A DNA stretch of 64,000 bases from Cryptomeria japonica (Eukaryota; Streptophyta; Pinopsida; Cupressales; Cupressaceae): assembly GCF_030272615.1 (NCBI RefSeq), contig NC_081405.1, positions 473,668,008 through 473,732,007 of the forward strand. The letters are read 5' to 3'. The position numbers and the translations under genes were made by a program. A model generated the notes under the pieces. The model was not told the origin of the DNA. It was given only the letters and a program-made list of their open reading frames with translations, and searched no databases. Shown here in pieces: positions 59,659 through 64,000 of the stretch; the stretch's first letter is position 1; each line of letters begins with the position of its first letter.

Positions 59659-62600
59659 TTAAGAGAAATAATGTTTCAGGAATTGTCCATGCACTAGAAA
59701 TTCATGTATTTCATCATTCATATTCATCACAAAATATGAATCCTTACCATTTAAGTCACAAACCACAAAAGGGCCAATCCACAGTGATTCAAATTTCTTG
59801 TGCTTTCCTTTATCCTATCCTTTTGCATTCCACTGAAGAACCATGTCATCAATTTGAAACTTCCTTAATGATGTCCTCTTATCAAAAAGGTATTTGGACT
59901 ACAATTGGATCTTCTGATTTCTCATATGGGCCGAAGTTCTAAGCTCTTCCATCTCAACAATTTGGATCATTCTATTTTCCATCGGTTCAGATATTTCCAT
60001 ATCCTCATTTCACAAGAATTTATAAACTGGAAGAAGATTGTTTACTGGCAATCTGACTTGGGCACCATAGACTAGTTCAAAAGGTGACATTCCAATAGCC
60101 CTTTTGACTGTTATTCTATCTGCCCACAAAGCTAACTTCAATTTTTGATCCCAAGATCTTTTATTTTCTTCCAGGATTTTCTTAATGATGTTCAAAAGGC
60201 TTTTATTGCTAGATTTTGCTTGTCCATTCCCCTGAGGATGATAAGGTGAAGAGTAAGACATGAGTATTCCATGACTAGTACAGAATCCTACAAACTCTTC
60301 TGATCTGAAACTCATGGCATTATCCATTACCAATTTAGCAGGTGTTCCAAACCTAGTTATTACATTGTCCATTAGGAAATCAATGACAACCTTACTTGTA
60401 GCTCTTCTTGTAGGAATAGCTTCTATCCATTTTGTAAAGTAGTCAGTGGCTACTATGATCCATCTATGACCTCTCCCTGACCTCTCAACAATTTCTCCAA
60501 TAAAGTCAATGCCCCATTGAACAAAAGGAGCTTCCACAGAGACTGGATTTAGAGGTAAGGCTCCTTCATACTTCAACTTGGATGAAAATTTTTGACATGG
60601 GTCACATTTCCAAATATATGCATGGGTATCTTTGAATAAAGTAGGCCAAAAGTATCCAACCCGGATTATCTTACCAGTAGTTGTTTTGGCAGAGTAATGA
60701 CCCCCACATACTCCATCATGCATTTCAGTCAACACCCGTTTAGCTTGGAATTCATCCAAACACATTAGTAGCTCTCCATCTCTTTTTCTCCAGAACAAAT
60801 CACCTTGAATGAGCACATACTTTTGGGACTTGAGTTTCAAAGTTCTTTTCTGATTATGTGTCATTTCTTCTGAGAATGCAGCATCTCTTAAAAATCGGAC
60901 TATCTCTGAGTACCAAGGTTGCCTTTCAATGCTAGTGACTAAAGCACCTCTAACTTCAACATTATGTATTTCTACATTCATAAGATTAGACTCAGTCATG
61001 AGCTTAGCCAAACCTAAACCTCTCACCAATTTGGTGATCTTTATTTCCAAGTCAAATTCTTGAATTCTATTAATCCATCTGCATCTTTTCCCAGTAACCT
61101 TAGACTAGGACAAAATATCCTTAACTGCAGCATGTGAGACATAGGCAGTGATATTTGCATTCACCAAATATGGCCTAAAAGCTTTGACAGCTTTGACCAA
61201 AGCGTAAGCTTGTTTTTCCATGGTTTCATATTTTAGTTCTGCTACTTGCAAAGACTTGCTCTAGAAGGCTATAGGATGTTCATATCCCTCATCCTCCTTT
61301 TGTAACAATACTGTTTCTACTATATGATATGAAGTAAAGGAAAACAAAGAAAAGGGCTTACTGTAATCAGGAGATTTTAACATTGGTGCTTCCTGAATTG
61401 CCTTCTTAATTTCAGCAAAAGCTTTTGAGGCTTCTTGGTCCCAAAAAAATTTGGTATCCTTCTTGAGCAGCTTGACAATAGGCTTCACTATCTCTGCAAA
61501 GTTTGCAATGAATCTCCTAACAAAATTCACTTTGTCTAGAAAGGATTGAATACCTTTTACATTCTTAGGTTCAGACACCTTATTTATTGCTTCAATTCTT
61601 TCAGGGTCTATCCTTACCCCTTCCTCGGAAACGATGTGTCCCAATAGTTTTCCCTCAGTGACTCCAAAATGACATTTCTTGGGATTTAGTGACACACAAG
61701 ATTCCAAGGCTTTATTGAACACCTTCTCCAAATGTCCACAATGATCATCAGCCTTCTTAGAGAAGTAGGTTAGATAATCTTGATAAACCACCATGATGAT
61801 GTTAATGAATTCTTTGAAAGCTACATCCATGGCTCTCTGAAATGTAGCTCCAACATTTTTTAATCCGAATGGCATTCTCACATAAACATATGTTCTCCAT
61901 GGAGTAGTGAAGGCCATTTTAAACTGTTTAGATTCCTTCACTAACACTTGATTGTATCCTGAGAAACCATCCATCATGGATAAAAGGTCACATCCTGTCA
62001 CTCTCTGTAGCATGGCTTCCATATTTTGGGATGAGTAGTTATCCTTCAAGGAAGCAACATTTAAATTCCTAAAATCTACACACAATCTAATGTCCCCATT
62101 CTTCTTCCTTACTGGGACCAGATTGGAGACCAATGAAGAATGTCTTATAGGTTTGATAATCCCCCCTTCTCTTAATTTAGTCAACTCCTTCTGCATCTTA
62201 GCTTCTAATAAGGGATTAATGGGTCTCTGTTCTGTCCAGAAGGCTTAACATCTGGAAGTAAAGGAACTTCATGCTGAAAAAGATCTTGTCTATACGCCTT
62301 TAGGTCCTCATAAGACCAAGAAAAAACATGTTTATACTTCCTCAATAAATTAATAAGATTACTTCTGACATGAGAGGGTAGTTTCTTGCCAATATATACT
62401 AACTTAGGGGATGATTGAGTCCCCAAATTTACCTCCTCTAATTCTTCCAATTTGGTGGTAGACTGCTGATGTAAGTGACTATCATTGTAACTAAACATGC
62501 TCTCCAACTCTACCAGCCCTTTAGGTATTTCATTAGTTTCCAACTGGACCAAATCATTTCCAAATACTGTCTCCCTATTATCTACCACCTCCACCAATGC

Positions 62601-64000
62601 ATTACAATCAATCTTTTGTCCATCATAATCATCAACACATTGAATAAACCTAAGAATGTCTTCATCATCAGCAAAAACTTGCCAATTGTACACATTATCA
62701 GGAATAGCAGGCCTAGATTTTATTTCCACAGTGGAAATACCAGTTAGTGTTGCATCATCATTTTTCAAAGCAACATTAGCTAGGAAATCTGCCAGAATAT
62801 TTTTTGCTCGCTCTATCCAATTAATAGAAAATGCATCAAAATGCTCAATAACATCCCAAATAACATGTTTATACTTCTTTAATCTATCATTCTTGGATGC
62901 ATATTTAGATCTCACCTAAGAGACAACCAATTCTGAATCCCCCATCACTTTCAACAGCTAGATTCCATGCCTTTTTGCAACCTCAAGTCCCAGTAATAGT
63001 TTTTCATATTCTGCAGTATTATTTGTGCACTGGAAGGCCAACAAAAATGAATACTTAAAAGTTATACCTGATGGGGATACAAAAAGAACCCCTGCTCTAG
63101 ATCCTTCTTTGGAGCAAGCTCCATCGAAATACATCTGCCACAGTCCATACTGTTGTGCTTGTAATTCGACCACAATAGGGTTAGTATTCTTCAATTGAGG
63201 TAAAATTGGTTGAAGTCTAAAGTTATCTAGATCTACATCAATCATACAATTTAGCATACTAGGGTCTACATTTTCAATTACCCTAGGAGCTCGTGGCTCT
63301 CTGTACAATTTGACATGATTTCCATTAATTGGAATGGTGGCATAGGATAAGTCCACTTGAACATTTCCTCCTACTGCTGCTACCCATTGCTTGGAAAGTA
63401 AAATACCATAGTGGGGTTTAGTGTCAGTAACAATAACATCCATTTTGTAAGTGGCCTCAGGGAATGTTGCTATTTTTACCTCAATATCTTTCATTGTGCC
63501 TATCACAGGCACTTCCCAGTTATCCATAGCATAACATTTTCCATACATAATAGTTACTGACAGTCCTAATTCTTTCATAACACCATAGGGCATTACATTA
63601 GCAACAGCTCCTGAATCTATCATGCAGTTTTTTATTAATCGGTTGTTTACTGAGAAAGTAACATAGAAAGGATCTACCTATGAAGGCTCCTGAGTTATAG
63701 TGGTTCCAACATATACCTCTAGGGTTTGGAACTCTGATTCCTTTCCCTTTCTAGCTGAACTGGTAGGTAGGACTGTGTCACTATCAGATATACTAGAAAA
63801 TAAAGACAAGGTTGCATCCCTATGTTCTTTAATATTCAGTAATTCTACTAATGGGACAATGACCTTCATTTGAGTAAGAGCTTGAGCCATGTCAAATGTA
63901 GAACTATTTCTTATTTCAGTGCTTGCTCTAACTCTTTCTGTCTTGAGCTGACTTGCCTTTTTCACTGTTGCAGCCCCTTGTATATCACCAATATTTTTAT
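59659..64000 (-). pseudogene. Tat-like pol: protease, RNase H, RT, old RNase H, integrase
   Basis: Protease MIDSGAVANVMP (63,620). RNase H: YFDGACSKEGSRAG (63,130), NTAEYEKLLLGLEVA, VMGDSELVVS and AKNILADFLANVA, so all four acidic positions are kept. RT: LCVDFRNLNVASLKDNY, MMDGFSGYNQV, MPFGLKNVGATF; the active site reads VVYQDYLTYF, so the second Asp is Tyr. The RNase H after RT has lost its first Asp (LFSFTSYHIV). Integrase: HDGVCGGHYS, CDPCQKF, WGIDFIGE, VMDNAMSF and HPQGNGQAKSSNK, where the catalytic Glu is Lys. The C-terminal tail (KGKHKKFESLWIGPFVV) ends at TAA 59,661-59,659. There is one frameshift near 62,232 and a few stops, so the copy is dead. The gag end (64,000-63,680) continues beyond the window. 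Confidence 0.88.

Larger units (their letters stand above)
55600..64000 (-). mobile_element. Tat-like Ty3/gypsy element, 3' part, with extra RNase H and 3' ORF
   Basis: Running off the window's right end. Order on the minus strand: gag end and linker (64,000-63,680), protease (63,660), RNase H (63,130-62,760), a linker, RT (62,240-61,260), the connection domain or old RNase H (61,350-61,150), integrase (61,050-59,659), a repeat-rich non-coding stretch (59,650-57,480), aORF-4 (57,470-55,983) and a probable LTR. A second RNase H is known in the Tat group, but as I recall it lies after RT; here it precedes RT. Confidence 0.75.

Overview
This window looks like the intergenic space of a large, repeat-packed seed-plant nuclear genome. 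The low gene density, mixed non-LTR, Ty3/gypsy and copia-like elements, and the style of the LINE and gypsy proteins make a gymnosperm/conifer the best guess, but that is inference. I see one intact host gene in 64 kb: a four-exon PAR1-like (photoassimilate-responsive) gene on the minus strand at 27,874-28,874. A gutted relic of a second copy lies at about 13,985-14,640. I saw no tRNA or rRNA genes and no CRISPR.

Layout. 1-13,945: LINE-A (+), an L1-type element with ORF1 end, endonuclease, RT, zinc finger, RNase H and an extra ORF3 after RNase H. It is split by LTR-A (450-8,186), a copia-like element that has gag but no pol; an extra ORF of 1,113 codons (aORF-1) takes pol's place. 13,985-14,640: PAR1 relic. 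15,376-16,563: decayed coiled-coil ORF (-). 19,818-25,777: LINE-B (-), nearly intact, flanked by a 16-bp target-site duplication in AT-rich DNA. 27,270-29,550: PAR1 gene and its upstream tandem repeats. 29,990-40,121: decayed aORF-2 (+), split by a complete chromovirus (32,168-38,388, -, duplication AAAAG). 41,918-45,123: decayed aORF-3 (+). 45,930-48,634: hAT-like transposase relic (-). 49,880-53,690: gag-protease-G-patch part of a second gypsy element (-). About 55,600-64,000: Tat-like gypsy (-), running off the window end, with RNase H placed between protease and RT and a sense-strand extra ORF (aORF-4) after integrase.

The most interesting theme is a set of large non-pol reading frames (aORF-1 to aORF-4 and LINE-A ORF3) carried by, or sitting among, quite different retroelements. 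Short motifs link some of them: aORF-3 and aORF-4 share a TP..GR block, and aORF-2 and aORF-3 share a PY.(V/I)D.F block. They generally combine a helical globular part with charged or coiled-coil parts. I cannot name a function.

A second theme is how the elements decay. Several kilobase-scale ORFs keep one frame and are broken only by stop codons, mostly TAG, that are one transition away from Trp, Gln or Arg codons. This fits deamination of methylated cytosine in silenced elements.
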